The notes: a model not told the origin generated them from the letters alone. 64,000 nucleotides of DNA from Methanosarcina barkeri 3 (GCF_000970305.1 NZ_CP009517.1:3596001-3660000), one strand, 5' to 3'. Shown: positions 27,846 to 38,185, counted from the stretch's first letter. Made by a program: numbers and translations.

Positions 27846-27867
27846 GAAACCAGAATATTCTGGTTTC
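27846..27867 (-). terminator. Palindromic terminator at end of gltA-like gene
   Basis: A perfect 22-nt palindrome (GAAACCAGAA, TA, TTCTGGTTTC) is followed on the minus strand by TTTTTT. The gltA stop TGA (27868-27866) overlaps its first bases, as at the LTD gene. Confidence 0.75.
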
Positions 27868-29275
27868 ACTGTTCTTTCAAATACTCATCAATTGCCTTTG
27901 CCGCTTTCTTGCCAGCACCCATTGCGCTGATAACGGTTGCTGCGCCTGTGACAACATCTCCGCCTGCAAAGACTCCGCACTTGGAGGTTGCACCGGTTTC
28001 TTCATCTGCAATAACAGTGCCCCTTTTGTTCTGATCAAGGCCTTCCGAACCCTTGAAGATCATGGGGTTAGGGGATGTGCCGATTGCAATAACAACAACG
28101 TCGGCAGGAATAGTGAATTCCGAACCTTCTACAGGGACAGGGCTTCTTCTGCCGGACTTGTCAGGCTCACCGAGTTCCATTTTAATGCATTCGACTGCAG
28201 TAACATTGAATTTCTCGTCGCCAAGGATGCGGACAGGGTTTGTAAGGAGCCTGAAGGTTATGCCTTCTTCTTTAGCGTGCTCGATTTCTTCCCTGCGGGC
28301 TGGCATCTCGTCTTCCCCACGGCGATAGACTATGCTGACTTCATCAGCGCCAAGGCGGAGGGCTGAGCGAGCGGCGTCCATTGCCACGTTTCCGCCTCCG
28401 ACCACCACAACGTGCTTTCCCAGCCTGACTCTGGTATCATATTCAGAGTCATAGGCTTTCATAAGGTTTACACGGGTCAGGAACTCGTTTGCAGAATATA
28501 CGCCGTTGAAATTTTCGCCCGGAATTCCCATAAAGCTTGGAAGACCTGCACCCGTGCCCAGGAAAATGGCATCGAATTCGTCACAGAGCTCGTCTAAAGT
28601 CTTGATCCTGCCGATTATATAATTGGGCTTGAACTCGACTCCAAGCTGCTCAATATACTCGACTTCCTGACGCACAATTTCCTTTGGCAGCCTGAACTCG
28701 GGAATGCCGTAACTCAAAACTCCGCCGGCTTTGTGGAGGGATTCAAAAACTGTTACTTTGTGGCCCAGTTTTGCAAGGTCTGCTGCGGCAGTGAGGCCAG
28801 CAGGCCCTGAACCAACAACAGCTACTTTTTTTCCTGTAGGCTCTGGAATTTCAGGAACTTTTACCCCTTGCTTGCGTTCGTAATCTGCACAGAAGCGTTC
28901 GAGCCTTCCGATAGCAACTGGCTGTCCCTTCTTTCCAAGTACGCAGAGAGCTTCGCACTGAGTTTCCTGAGGGCAGACGCGACCGCATATTGCAGGAAGA
29001 GTGTTTGTGCCTTTAATCTTCTCTATTGCCCCTGAGAAGTCTTCCTCACAGACGAGCTTGATAAAGCCTGGAATGTCCACATTCACAGGACAGCCTTCAA
29101 CACATTTTGGTTCCTTACAGGAGAGACAGCGGGAAGCTTCGGCAAGAGCATCTTCTTTTGCATAGCCAAGAGCTACCTCATTAAAGTTCTTTTTGCGCTC
29201 TTCAGCAGGCTGTTCTGGCATCGGGGTCCTTTCTTTCTTTACTTTTGAGGTTTTTTCACCATTCAGTTCTTGCAT
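27866..29275 (-). CDS. GltA-like NADPH flavoprotein (NfnB/SudA type)
   Basis: A 469-residue pyridine-nucleotide-dependent flavoprotein. The N-terminus binds Fe-S clusters (CLSCKEPKCVEGCP and CGRVCPQETQCEALC). FAD binds at VVGSGPAGLTAA and NADPH at VVVGGGNVAMDAA; FAGGDVVTGAATV is the late FAD motif. Often annotated glutamate synthase small subunit, but with the adjacent PyrK-like protein it fits the NADH-dependent ferredoxin:NADP oxidoreductase or sulfide dehydrogenase heterodimer. GGAGGGG precedes ATG. It is the second gene of a two-gene operon (17-nt gap). Confidence 0.9.
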   Translation of the reverse strand: MQELNGEKTSKVKKERTPMPEQPAEERKKNFNEVALGYAKEDALAEASRCLSCKEPKCVEGCPVNVDIPGFIKLVCEEDFSGAIEKIKGTNTLPAICGRVCPQETQCEALCVLGKKGQPVAIGRLERFCADYERKQGVKVPEIPEPTGKKVAVVGSGPAGLTAAADLAKLGHKVTVFESLHKAGGVLSYGIPEFRLPKEIVRQEVEYIEQLGVEFKPNYIIGRIKTLDELCDEFDAIFLGTGAGLPSFMGIPGENFNGVYSANEFLTRVNLMKAYDSEYDTRVRLGKHVVVVGGGNVAMDAARSALRLGADEVSIVYRRGEDEMPARREEIEHAKEEGITFRLLTNPVRILGDEKFNVTAVECIKMELGEPDKSGRRSPVPVEGSEFTIPADVVVIAIGTSPNPMIFKGSEGLDQNKRGTVIADEETGATSKCGVFAGGDVVTGAATVISAMGAGKKAAKAIDEYLKEQ

Positions 29276-29292
29276 TTTTCATCCCCTCCATA

Positions 29293-30138
29293 TTAGTGCA
29301 GTCCGCACCTGCATTCTTCATCGTACTTTTCCACGGCTTTTGTCTCTTCACCGCGGTACATTGCAAGCCTATTCATGAGTTCTACGAAGTCGACTTTTCG
29401 TGCATCAAACTCAGGCCCGTCAACGCAGGTAAATCTGGTTTTTCCGTCAACTGTAACCCTGCAGCCTCCACACATTCCGGTTCCGTCTACCATAATGGAG
29501 TTCAGGCTGACCAGAATTTCAACGTCATATGGAGAAGCTACTCCGGTTCCGACTTTCATCATTATTGGGGGCCCGATGATCACAACTCTTGCAACCTTCT
29601 CTCCACTGTCCAGAATCTGCTTCATTATATCAGTCACAAACCCGTGATGCCCTTTTGAGCCGTCATCGGTCGCAATGTACAGTTCAGAACTGGCATTCTT
29701 CATCTCGTCTTCAAGAATAAGAAGATCCTTGTTTCGGGCTCCGATAATGGAAATTACTTTATTGCCCGCTTTACTATATGCCTTTGCCTGGGGATAAGCC
29801 GGGGCGACTCCTACTCCTCCACCTACAAGAATAACGGTACCAAGTTTCTCGACGTCTGAAGGAGTGCCAAGAGGTCCGACAAAGTCTTCCAGAAACTCGC
29901 CTGCAGAAAGCTTTGCAAGCTGTTTTGTAGTCTTGCCCATTTCCTGAAAGATTACAGTTACCGTGCCATTTTCTTTTTCAAAATCGGCAATCGTAAGGGG
30001 AACCCTTTCCCCCTTTTCATTAATTCTGAGGATTATGAACTGTCCGGCTTTTGCAGCCTTTGCAACGTCAGGGGCGTCTATTACCATCCTGTGAACTGAC
30101 GGAGCGATTTCTTCCTTTTCCAGTATTTTGTATGCCAT
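29293..30138 (-). CDS. PyrK/NfnA-like FAD/NAD-binding iron-sulfur subunit
   Basis: A 281-residue ferredoxin-NADP-reductase-fold protein. FAD contacts lie in residues 30-60 (GQFIILRINEKGERVPLTI), NAD(P) binds at VILVGGGVGVAPAYPQAKAY, and a [2Fe-2S] cluster is held by GMCGGCRVTVDGKTRFTCVDG. The C-terminus ends in CRCGLH. It pairs with the downstream GltA-like gene to move electrons between ferredoxin, NAD(H) and NADP(H). It starts at ATG 30138, preceded by GTGATCC. Confidence 0.9.
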   Translation of the reverse strand: MAYKILEKEEIAPSVHRMVIDAPDVAKAAKAGQFIILRINEKGERVPLTIADFEKENGTVTVIFQEMGKTTKQLAKLSAGEFLEDFVGPLGTPSDVEKLGTVILVGGGVGVAPAYPQAKAYSKAGNKVISIIGARNKDLLILEDEMKNASSELYIATDDGSKGHHGFVTDIMKQILDSGEKVARVVIIGPPIMMKVGTGVASPYDVEILVSLNSIMVDGTGMCGGCRVTVDGKTRFTCVDGPEFDARKVDFVELMNRLAMYRGEETKAVEKYDEECRCGLH

Positions 30139-30559
30139 AGGATCACATTTTCCTGAGTAAAAGCAATTCTTTGAACAAATGAATCGATAAGTTTTGATAT
30201 GGCGGATTTACACAAGGATTTTCGTGTTCCTGAGCTTTTCCGCCTGGACGTTCTCCTTATACTGATTAATGGAATAAATATTCTCCCAAATAATTTTAAT
30301 TATTTTGTCTATCTTGATGATTTTTGTCGAATTATATGTGCCAGCTCTTTCAACGCTTTCCTTTTAAAAGGAGCCGGAGTATTCTTCAACTTTTTGACCG
30401 TTGTTGCAATAATTTAATAAATCTAGTGAGTATAATAAATTAAGGGGTAATCCCTGAAAGGCTCAATCAGGAAGTTGATTGGTGAGAGGAGGGATAAAAC
30501 AAACTCGGTACAAACTGTAGCCATGCATCTGAACTATAACCAGATATATAACCAAATTT
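30139..30559. other. Spacer upstream of flavoprotein operon
   Basis: Contains the promoter of the minus-strand operon. A 72-codon plus-strand frame (30199-30417) has no ribosome site and is not called. Nothing else is visible. Confidence 0.5.
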
Positions 30560-30721
<162 letters not shown>

Positions 30722-30736
30722 ATGGGGGTTAAACAA

Positions 30737-30877
30737 ATGCCTGAAGAAAGAAGAGAAGGTACAAAGGGAGAAAAGGTAGAGGAAAAAGAAGGAGAACAAG
30801 TAGCTGACGTTGATCCGATCCACCCTACCGAAGCCAGAGGTGGCAAAAAAAGATCACTCCTGGACACCTGTAAATAA
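30737..30877 (+). CDS. Small charged hypothetical protein, 46 aa
   Basis: Begins MPEERREGTKGEKVEEKE, with a Lys/Glu-rich half, then DVDPIHPTEARGGKKRSLLD. GGGGGTT lies 7 nt before ATG 30737; an earlier in-frame ATG exists at 30722. No domain is recognised. Confidence 0.5.
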   Translation: MPEERREGTKGEKVEEKEGEQVADVDPIHPTEARGGKKRSLLDTCK

Positions 30878-30886
30878 TCTTACTTA

Positions 30887-30956
30887 CTTTTTACTTTTTA
30901 CTTTTTGCTTTTTGCTTTTTGCTTTTTGCTTTTTGCTTTTTGCTTTTTGCTTTTTT
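30887..30956. repeat. Heptanucleotide repeat, about 10 copies
   Basis: Two CTTTTTA units then eight CTTTTTG units, directly after the 46-aa ORF. On the plus strand it could also act as a T-rich terminator tract. Confidence 0.85.
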
Positions 30957-31009
30957 GCCGGGATATTTAAGAGGCTGAGAGATTGAAAGACTTATAAAAG
31001 TGAACATTT

Positions 31010-31132
31010 ATGGTACAGAAAACTGATACTGAATCTCCGGTTCAGGGAAAAGATGTAAGGATAAGGAAAAAACCTATCATAAGCTACGACAAATACGGTG
31101 AGGAAGAGCAAAAGACCTTTTATGGGGAATAA
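31010..31132 (+). CDS. Small hypothetical protein, 40 aa
   Basis: Begins MVQKTDTESPVQGKDVRIR and ends EEEQKTFYGE. Basic middle, acidic end. The upstream signal is weak (GTGA). The 31133-31560 spacer after it is AT-rich with no gene; it would hold the manC promoter. Confidence 0.45.
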   Translation: MVQKTDTESPVQGKDVRIRKKPIISYDKYGEEEQKTFYGE

Positions 31133-31560
31133 AAAAAGGTAGACGTTATAATTGGAATATCACGATAGATTGTGTTTCTCAAGCAGTTTAAACATTTATT
31201 TTTGTTGGAAATTGGTTAACATATGATCCAAATCTCGTATGTAATCCATTTTGAAATGATTTTAGCATCCGAAGTAATGTGTTTTCAGCAAAAACACTAT
31301 TAGAAAAAATACTATGAAAAAAATTACGTTGAATAAGAAAGAGCGATTACTCACTTCCTTTTTCTAGAACCGCATATTAGGACCCGAGTAGGCTCAACTC
31401 TTCCTGGGCAAAGCTTATTTAACAACTTTTATTATATATTGCTCTGACTCGTGTTTTCAACATATCTGTATACTATTATCCTACTATTATCCAGAAACCA
31501 ATCTATATACCTTCAGTTCGATTATTAAGATACGTCCGTTTTAACCAATATCTAAAGGAG

Positions 31561-32937
31561 ATGACAGGTATAAAATCAATAATTCTTGCAGGCGGTTCAG
31601 GAACACGACTCTGGCCTCTTAGCCGGGAAATGTATCCCAAGCAGTTTTTAAAGTTCGGAAGTAAGTCTCTTTTTCAGGAAACCGTCCTCCGGTGCCTTGA
31701 AGTGTCTGATATTTCCGAAATTTTCGTTGTAACAAACGAAGCTCAAAAATTTTTCGTAATCGGACAGATTGAGGAAATAGGATATTCAATCCCTCCAGAG
31801 AATGTCTTAATTGAGCCTGAAGGCAAGAACACTCTCCCTGCAATCTTTTTCGGGATGAAAGAAATTGAAAAAAAATATGGGCATTCCGTAGTAGGAATCT
31901 TTTCTTCGGACCATGTCCTTGATAAAGTTGCAATGCAAACAATTTCTTCAGCTGAAGAGCTTGCTTCGGATTATCTAGTTACTTTCGGGGTTGTTCCGGT
32001 TTTTCCTCATACGGGATATGGTTATATTAAACCCTCAGAAACCTGTGGGCCAGGTTACAGAGTTTCGGAATTCAGAGAAAAACCGGATAGGGAAACCGCA
32101 GATAAGTATATTCAGGAAGGCTGTCTCTGGAACAGCGGGATGTTCCTTTTCGATACAGAGCTTTTCTTCAACGAAGTTAAAAAATATGCCCCTTCTGTTT
32201 TCGCCTGTTTTGAAAACGGAAAGGATGTTAATGAGATTTATTCATGTGTGGATAAGATTTCCGTTGACTATGGAATAATGGAAAAATCCGATAGAGTCGC
32301 AGTTGTAAAACTTGAGCAGAAATGGAGTGATCTGGGAAATTTTGCAGCAATTTATGACGAGTTTGAAAAGGACCCTGTAGGAAACGTAGTCCATGAATGT
32401 GATCCTCTAATGCTGAATTCCGATGGAAATCTCGTATATTCAAGTTGCGGTAAGCTTGTTTCACTCATTGATATTAAGGATATGGTTATTGTTGACACCA
32501 GTGACGCTCTATTAGTCTGTCCTAAATCCAGCAGCCAGAAGGTAAAGGATATAGTCTCAACCCTTAAACACAGGAATGACGAAAGGGCATACATAGGGCA
32601 AACTGTTTACAGGCCCTGGGGCTCTTATACCTTACTTGAAGCTTCTCCGGAACATAAGATTAAAAATATCACAGTACTCCCTGATCATAAGTTAAGCCTC
32701 CAGCTGCACTACCATCGCAGTGAGCACTGGGTGGTTGTTAAAGGTATGGCCTGCGTGGAAGTAGGCGGACAGCAGTTTTTCCTGAGACCTGGCGAGAGTA
32801 CCTTCATCAGCGCAGGAGAGAAACACAGATTGTCCAATCCCGGAAAAATTCCGCTTGAAATTATTGAAGTACAGTTAGGGGAACTTGTAGACGAAGCGGA
32901 CATTGTCAGGTTTGACGATGTCTATGGAAGGAGCTGA
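31561..32937 (+). CDS. Mannose-1-phosphate guanylyltransferase / mannose-6-phosphate isomerase
   Basis: Bifunctional ManC/AlgA-type enzyme of 458 residues that supplies GDP-mannose. The nucleotidyltransferase signature IILAGGSGTRLWPLSREMYPKQ is at the N-terminus, and EKPDRETADKY and NSGMFLF follow. The C-terminal cupin isomerase domain has YRPWGSYTLLE, LQLHYHRSEHWVVVKG and HRLSNPG with metal-binding His and Glu. GGAG abuts ATG 31561 with no spacing; ATA at 31570 (giving the usual short start KSIILAGG) has 9-nt spacing. It opens the glycan locus. Confidence 0.93.
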   Translation: MTGIKSIILAGGSGTRLWPLSREMYPKQFLKFGSKSLFQETVLRCLEVSDISEIFVVTNEAQKFFVIGQIEEIGYSIPPENVLIEPEGKNTLPAIFFGMKEIEKKYGHSVVGIFSSDHVLDKVAMQTISSAEELASDYLVTFGVVPVFPHTGYGYIKPSETCGPGYRVSEFREKPDRETADKYIQEGCLWNSGMFLFDTELFFNEVKKYAPSVFACFENGKDVNEIYSCVDKISVDYGIMEKSDRVAVVKLEQKWSDLGNFAAIYDEFEKDPVGNVVHECDPLMLNSDGNLVYSSCGKLVSLIDIKDMVIVDTSDALLVCPKSSSQKVKDIVSTLKHRNDERAYIGQTVYRPWGSYTLLEASPEHKIKNITVLPDHKLSLQLHYHRSEHWVVVKGMACVEVGGQQFFLRPGESTFISAGEKHRLSNPGKIPLEIIEVQLGELVDEADIVRFDDVYGRS

Positions 32938-33028
32938 GAAAACTCACAATTGGACAAGAAATTAAGGCTCTTCGCTATTTCGAGTGTGTTAACTTACATT
33001 TAGCTCCTAAATGTTAAGTAGCGTATCT

Positions 33029-33073
33029 AATTAGAAACCTTAGAATTAGAAACCTTAGAATTAGAAACTTTAT
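33029..33073. repeat. Three-copy 15-nt tandem repeat
   Basis: AATTAGAAACCTTAG twice, then AATTAGAAACTTTAT. It lies in the 32938-33368 spacer between manC and the flippase gene. Otherwise that spacer shows no gene. Confidence 0.85.
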
Positions 33074-33368
33074 AACTAGAGACACTTATGATTGAAAATC
33101 ACATTCAAGTCTGATGTTTTTGTTTTAGATCTGAGTGCTTTCTAATTAAGTAATTATTCTAATATAACAAGTCAATATTTTTAATATATACGGACAGCGA
33201 AGAGCCAAAATTAATATGTGATACCAAATCTGTGAGCATGGGGAACATTAGGAAAAATCATATATGTATAAACAGTAGTAAAAAGAAATCATATAGTATT
33301 AACAATAGTGAAAAGAAATGTTTGAAAGCTCCAGGAATATAATAAAAACATAAATGATGTTTTAGACC

Positions 33369-34853
33369 GTGCTCAAGATAACTACTATTTTCTCAAATAT
33401 CTTAAAAATCGATCCTATTCAACGCCAGAGCATAATTTCATTGTTCTGGCAGGTCTCATTCACAGCCATAGGCTTCCTGAGCACCATGTATTTCGCACAT
33501 ATGGCAGGTGCTTCAATTCTCGGTTCATATTTCCTGTTTTTAGCATACTATGGAATTTTTGGCATGGTTACTGATGGAGGATTTGGTGGGGCCGCAGTTA
33601 AGCGCATCAGCGAAGGTGAAGAGCCCGATGCGTATTTCAGTGCATACTTTGTACTCCGACTAGTGTTTACGATAACTGGAATACTGGTTTTGCTAATTTT
33701 TAAAGACTACTTTGTGGACCTTAATAAATCAGGCATGTTTGCCTGGCTGTTGTTATTGTTATTAGTCTCGGCGATTGCAGGACCAATATCAAGCGGTGTT
33801 ACCGGCAAAAGCAAGATGGGAATACGTAATACCTGTGAAGGAATAAGCAATATTTCACGCGTAATGGTTCAGGTCCCGGCAATATATCTTGGGTATGAAA
33901 CGGCAGGTCTGGCCGGGGGCGTGGTAGCTGGTGTAATCTTAGCAGCAATAATTGAATTCCGTTTTTTTGACTTGCATTTAGTACGCTTCAAATGGAAGCA
34001 TATAAAGAGTTTATCTGTATTTTCATTCTGGCTATTTTTAACATCTAGTGGAGTGCTAGTATTTTCACAGGCAGATACTGTCCTTATAGGTTACTTTATG
34101 AATGTTGAAAATGTAGGTATTTACAGAGTAGTACTCCAGTTCACGGGAATTGCCACATTTAGCTCAAATGCACTGAGAATGACACTCTGGCCCAAAGTCA
34201 GCCAATGGGGTAAATCCAAGGAGATCTATCTTGTGGAAGAATCACTGTCCCGTTCGATCAGTTACTCATTGATACTGGCAATTCCGGTACTCGTTGGTGG
34301 TATATTACTGGGAGATCGTCTTCTATATTTGTTCTACGGTACAGACTTTGCCCAGGGTTATTATGTATTGATAATATTACTTGCTGTACAGGTGATCAAT
34401 GTATTTCAATACTTTTTCACGATGTATTTGGATGCTCTGGATCACCCTCAAGAATCATTTAAGGTTACGGCAGTTGGTGTCGGAGCAAACATTGCATTGA
34501 ACATAATACTTATCCCGATCATAGGTATAGACGGAGCAGCAATAGCAACACTGGCAACAATGACTTTGAATGCTTTACTTGCCTGGCGTGCTTTATCCAG
34601 ATATATGACAATAAAACTGGAGCATCAAAGTCTATTTAACATTACAATATCTTCGGTTGCAATGGGAGTGCTTGTTGGTGTATATCGTTTGTTTGTACCA
34701 CTTTCCAATGTGTGGATTACACTACTGGCAGTTGCTTTAGGTGGGATGATATACGGTTTTTTGATATTGAAGTTTGATAAAAAAGTGTACACTGAAATGA
34801 AAGATATAGTAGAGAAGGTTGGAATTGGCTTTGTTTGGCCACGCTGGTTGTGA
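33369..34853 (+). CDS. Polysaccharide flippase (Wzx/MATE-like)
   Basis: A 494-residue membrane protein with about 12-14 hydrophobic helices and the RfbX/Wzx layout. The N-terminal IISLFWQVSFTAIGFLSTMYF and the loop GILVLLIFKDYFVDLNKSG fit O-antigen flippases. It probably turns lipid-linked sugars to the outer face of the membrane. GTG start at 33369 with a weak upstream site. It precedes gmd and fcl, but is separated by a spacer full of hairpins. Confidence 0.85.
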   Translation: MLKITTIFSNILKIDPIQRQSIISLFWQVSFTAIGFLSTMYFAHMAGASILGSYFLFLAYYGIFGMVTDGGFGGAAVKRISEGEEPDAYFSAYFVLRLVFTITGILVLLIFKDYFVDLNKSGMFAWLLLLLLVSAIAGPISSGVTGKSKMGIRNTCEGISNISRVMVQVPAIYLGYETAGLAGGVVAGVILAAIIEFRFFDLHLVRFKWKHIKSLSVFSFWLFLTSSGVLVFSQADTVLIGYFMNVENVGIYRVVLQFTGIATFSSNALRMTLWPKVSQWGKSKEIYLVEESLSRSISYSLILAIPVLVGGILLGDRLLYLFYGTDFAQGYYVLIILLAVQVINVFQYFFTMYLDALDHPQESFKVTAVGVGANIALNIILIPIIGIDGAAIATLATMTLNALLAWRALSRYMTIKLEHQSLFNITISSVAMGVLVGVYRLFVPLSNVWITLLAVALGGMIYGFLILKFDKKVYTEMKDIVEKVGIGFVWPRWL

Positions 34854-34897
34854 GCTAGTACTTATATTCGGTAAGTATAGTATGAATTTTAATATTT

Positions 34898-35022
34898 AGT
34901 TTTAGATGAGCTCATCCTAAAACTAATATTGGTTTCTGAATTTGAAGTTTAGAATCTCAGTACTTAGATTCTAAACTTCAAATTCAGAATCTTAGTGTTG
35001 ATATCTAAATTATAGATTTAGA
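34898..35022 (+). promoter_or_regulatory. Three consecutive hairpins between flippase and gmd
   Basis: First: AGTTTTAG and CTAAAACT enclose the palindrome ATGAGCTCAT (34898-34924). Second: a perfect 24-bp stem, 34934-34957 with 34966-34989, loop CAGTACTT. Third: TCTAAAT-TATAG-ATTTAGA (35004-35022). No T-tract follows, so a simple terminator is unlikely; the second could be a transcript-processing site or a cruciform. Confidence 0.6.
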
Positions 35023-35207
35023 ATTATCAGTAGAACATTAAATAGTATAATATATCTGTTATATTGGTAATAAGGTAAAAGAAAATCTATTCCTGCTAAA
35101 GTTCAGGTTGTCCAAGTTTATAAGATCAAAAATAAACCTCTAATCCTAATAAAATGTCTTAACTTTGATTTTATTCAGGATATTTTGTGACGTAAAAACA
35201 TAACGGA

Positions 35208-36272
35208 GTGAAAAAATTGCCTAAAGTTGCATTAATTACTGGAATTACAGGTCAGGATGGAGCTTATCTGGCTGAGTTTCTTCTTAATAAAGGATACACC
35301 GTACATGGTATAAAACGAAGGTCTTCTTCATTTAATACTGCAAGAATCGATCATCTATATAAAGACCCTCACGAAAGAAATGTAAATTTTTTTATGCATT
35401 ATGGTGATCTTACGGATTCTTCCAACCTTATCCGCATAATACAGGAAACCCAGCCGGATGAGATTTACAATCTCGCTGCTCAAAGCCATGTACAGGTATC
35501 CTTTGAAACTCCGGAATATACGGCAAACTCCGACGGACTGGGAACATTGCGCCTTCTTGAAGCCATTCGAATTCTGGGCCTTGAGAAAAAAACAAAGTTC
35601 TACCAGGCTTCAACCAGTGAACTTTACGGACAGGTAAAGGAAATTCCCCAGAAGGAAACAACTCCTTTTTACCCTAGAAGTCCATATGCGGCAGCTAAGT
35701 TATACGCATACTGGATTACTGTTAACTACAGGGAAGCATACAAGATTTTTGCATGTAACGGTATTTTATTCAATCATGAGTCCCCAATTCGAGGAGAAAC
35801 ATTTGTCACCAGAAAAATTACAATGGCGGCCACAAAGATAAAACATGGATTGCAGGAGAAGCTTTATCTAGGGAACCTTGATGCAAAAAGAGATTGGGGA
35901 TTCGCAAAAGATTATGTGGAAGCAATGTGGCTGATCCTCCAGCAGGAAAATCCGGATGATTATGTAATTGCTACAGGAGAGACTCACTCGGTAAGGGAAT
36001 TTACGGAATTAGCGTTTAAGGAAGTAGGGATCGATATTATATGGAAAGGCAAAGGTAGTGAAGAATATGGAATAGACTCCAGTACAGGCAAAGTCTTAGT
36101 AGAAATAGATCCCAGATATTACCGGCCTACCGAAGTAGAGATACTGATCGGGGATCCCTCAAAAGCAAAGGAAAAACTTGGCTGGAAGCCTAAAATAAAA
36201 TTGGAAGAACTAGTAAAAATTATGATAAAAGCTGACGAAAAAGCTGTAGAGCAAAATCACTCTTTTGAATAA
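35208..36272 (+). CDS. GDP-mannose 4,6-dehydratase
   Basis: A 354-residue short-chain dehydrogenase that makes GDP-4-keto-6-deoxymannose. NADP binds at [17 protein letters not shown]. The catalytic triad appears as STSELYG and [10 protein letters not shown] (YxxxK), and [18 protein letters not shown] is a GMD hallmark. GTG 35208 gives the longest frame, but TTG 35217 has better spacing from GGAGTG. It overlaps fcl's open frame. Confidence 0.95.
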   Translation: MKKLPKVALITGITGQDGAYLAEFLLNKGYTVHGIKRRSSSFNTARIDHLYKDPHERNVNFFMHYGDLTDSSNLIRIIQETQPDEIYNLAAQSHVQVSFETPEYTANSDGLGTLRLLEAIRILGLEKKTKFYQASTSELYGQVKEIPQKETTPFYPRSPYAAAKLYAYWITVNYREAYKIFACNGILFNHESPIRGETFVTRKITMAATKIKHGLQEKLYLGNLDAKRDWGFAKDYVEAMWLILQQENPDDYVIATGETHSVREFTELAFKEVGIDIIWKGKGSEEYGIDSSTGKVLVEIDPRYYRPTEVEILIGDPSKAKEKLGWKPKIKLEELVKIMIKADEKAVEQNHSFE

Positions 36273-36291
36273 TAAGGTAAAGGTAATGATC

Positions 36292-37230
36292 ATGGATAAA
36301 AAATCAAAGATTTACTTAGCTGGTCATAGAGGTCTTGTAGGTTCAGCCATTAAAAGAAAACTTGAATCAAAAGGCTATTCCAATCTGATCTTCCGCACCC
36401 ATGGAGAACTCGATCTGACAAACCAGCAGGCGGTCAATGAATTTTTCGAACGGGAAAAACCGGAATATGTTTTTCTAGCTGCTGCAAAAGTGGGTGGGAT
36501 CCTTGCCAATAACACTTATCCCGCCGAATTTATCTATGAAAATCTTATGATCGAAGCAAATATTATTCATGCTTCGTATAGAAATGGCGTAAAAAAATTA
36601 CTTTTCCTTGGCTCTTCATGTATTTATCCTAAACTCGCTCCACAGCCCTTAAAAGAAGAATACTTATTAACCGGCCCCCTGGAAGAGACAAACGAAGCCT
36701 ATGCAATCGCAAAGATTGCCGGCATCAGACTTTGCAAACATTACAATCAGCAGTATGGAACTAATTTTATCTCGGTAATGCCGACCAATCTTTACGGGCC
36801 TAATGACAATTTTGATCTTGAGACTTCGCACGTAATGCCTGCGTTAATCAGGAAGTTTCATGAAGCTAAGGTGAAAAATGAGCCTGAAGTTGTAATATGG
36901 GGTACTGGAAAACCTCTCCGAGAATTCATGCACGTGGACGATATGGCTGATGCATGTGTTTATTTGATGGAAAAATTTAATACATATGATATTGGAGAAT
37001 TTGTCAATATCGGGGTAGGAAAAGATATTACAATAGGTGAATTATCTGAATTGATCAAAGAGATTGTCGGGTTTGAAGGTACAATTAGAAAAGATCTCTC
37101 AAAACCTGATGGCACTCCACAGAAACTGCTTGATATTACTAAATTAAGCTCACTTGGATGGAAAGCTAAAATCTCATTGAAAGAGGGGATTAAACAAACC
37201 TATGATTGGTACCAAAGCCAAAATAAGTGA
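36292..37230 (+). CDS. GDP-L-fucose synthase
   Basis: A 312-residue epimerase/reductase that converts the GMD product to GDP-L-fucose with [15 protein letters not shown] binds the nucleotide; [13 protein letters not shown] and [11 protein letters not shown] (YxxxK) form the active site; THLYGP-like [10 protein letters not shown] follows. I chose ATG 36292 with AAGGT about 8 nt upstream rather than the TTG at 36265 that overlaps gmd. The pair gmd-fcl points to fucosylated surface glycans. Confidence 0.94.
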   Translation: MDKKSKIYLAGHRGLVGSAIKRKLESKGYSNLIFRTHGELDLTNQQAVNEFFEREKPEYVFLAAAKVGGILANNTYPAEFIYENLMIEANIIHASYRNGVKKLLFLGSSCIYPKLAPQPLKEEYLLTGPLEETNEAYAIAKIAGIRLCKHYNQQYGTNFISVMPTNLYGPNDNFDLETSHVMPALIRKFHEAKVKNEPEVVIWGTGKPLREFMHVDDMADACVYLMEKFNTYDIGEFVNIGVGKDITIGELSELIKEIVGFEGTIRKDLSKPDGTPQKLLDITKLSSLGWKAKISLKEGIKQTYDWYQSQNK

Positions 37231-37336
37231 AGAGTTTAAGAAGTATAAAAGAATAAAAAACTCAAAAAATAAATGGCTTGAAATATTTGTTAGCTATCTA
37301 AAGGAACGGCATGGATCCATAGCTAAAAACAGGTAA

Positions 37337-38185
37337 ATGTGTCCTTCTATGACTGAACATTCAACTGATTACAAACTGGTTATTCGCCCTAAATATGGGC
37401 TTCTGGATCTGAACTGGCAGGAACTCAAGGAGTATAGAGAACTTCTGTTCTTTCTTGCCCTGAGAGAAATCAAGATCAGGTATAAACAGACAATGATGGG
37501 AGCATCATGGGCATTACTGCAACCTTTTTTTACAATGATAATATTCACTCTTATATTTGGCAGGCTTGCGAAGATGCCTTCAGATGGAGTTCCCTATCCA
37601 ATATTTTCATACTCCGGTCTTCTCCTCTGGACTTATTTTTCCAACGCACTTACCCAGTCAAGCAACAGCCTTGTTGAAAATGCTCCTCTCCTCTCAAAGG
37701 TTTACATGCCCCGGATATTCATACCTACTGCACCATGTCTTTCAGGCTTTCTTGATTACATAATTGCTATGAGTATCCTTGCTGTTATGATGGTTTACTA
37801 CCGGTTTATGCCTGGGATTTCAATACTCCTGCTGCCGTTGATTGTACTCTTGACATTCATGCTTGCATCAGGAGTTGGTTACTGGCTCTCGTCAATCTGT
37901 GTGAAATACAGGGACGTGAAATTCGTTCTTCCTTTCTTTGTTCAGCTCCTTATGTTTGTATCGCCTGTAATCTATCCCGTAAGCATTATAAGTGGAAAAC
38001 TTCAATGGCTGCTCTACTTAAATCCCTTGACAGGTTTAATGAATGCTCACCGTGCGTGTTTGTTAGAGCATTCTCCTGTAGATTTTATCGGGCTTTCAAT
38101 CTCGGCACTGATAACGATAGTGATATTTTTAAGTGGAATACTTTATCTCAGGAGTACGGAAAAGTACTTTGCGGATTTGATTTAA
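37337..38185 (+). CDS. ABC-2 polysaccharide export permease (Wzm-like)
   Basis: A 282-residue permease with about six membrane helices. The cytosolic start ELLFFLALREIKIRYKQTMMGASWALLQP is the conserved ABC-2 coupling region, and YPVSIISGKLQWLLYLNPLTG is the late conserved loop. Together with the adjacent ATPase it exports glycans across the membrane. ATG 37337 or 37349. It is immediately followed by the ATPase gene. Confidence 0.92.
   Translation: MCPSMTEHSTDYKLVIRPKYGLLDLNWQELKEYRELLFFLALREIKIRYKQTMMGASWALLQPFFTMIIFTLIFGRLAKMPSDGVPYPIFSYSGLLLWTYFSNALTQSSNSLVENAPLLSKVYMPRIFIPTAPCLSGFLDYIIAMSILAVMMVYYRFMPGISILLLPLIVLLTFMLASGVGYWLSSICVKYRDVKFVLPFFVQLLMFVSPVIYPVSIISGKLQWLLYLNPLTGLMNAHRACLLEHSPVDFIGLSISALITIVIFLSGILYLRSTEKYFADLI

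Noticed and set aside
30199-30417. 72-codon plus-strand ORF upstream of the flavoprotein operon
   Set aside because: No ribosome site; it lies in the promoter region of the opposite-strand operon and has spacer-like composition.
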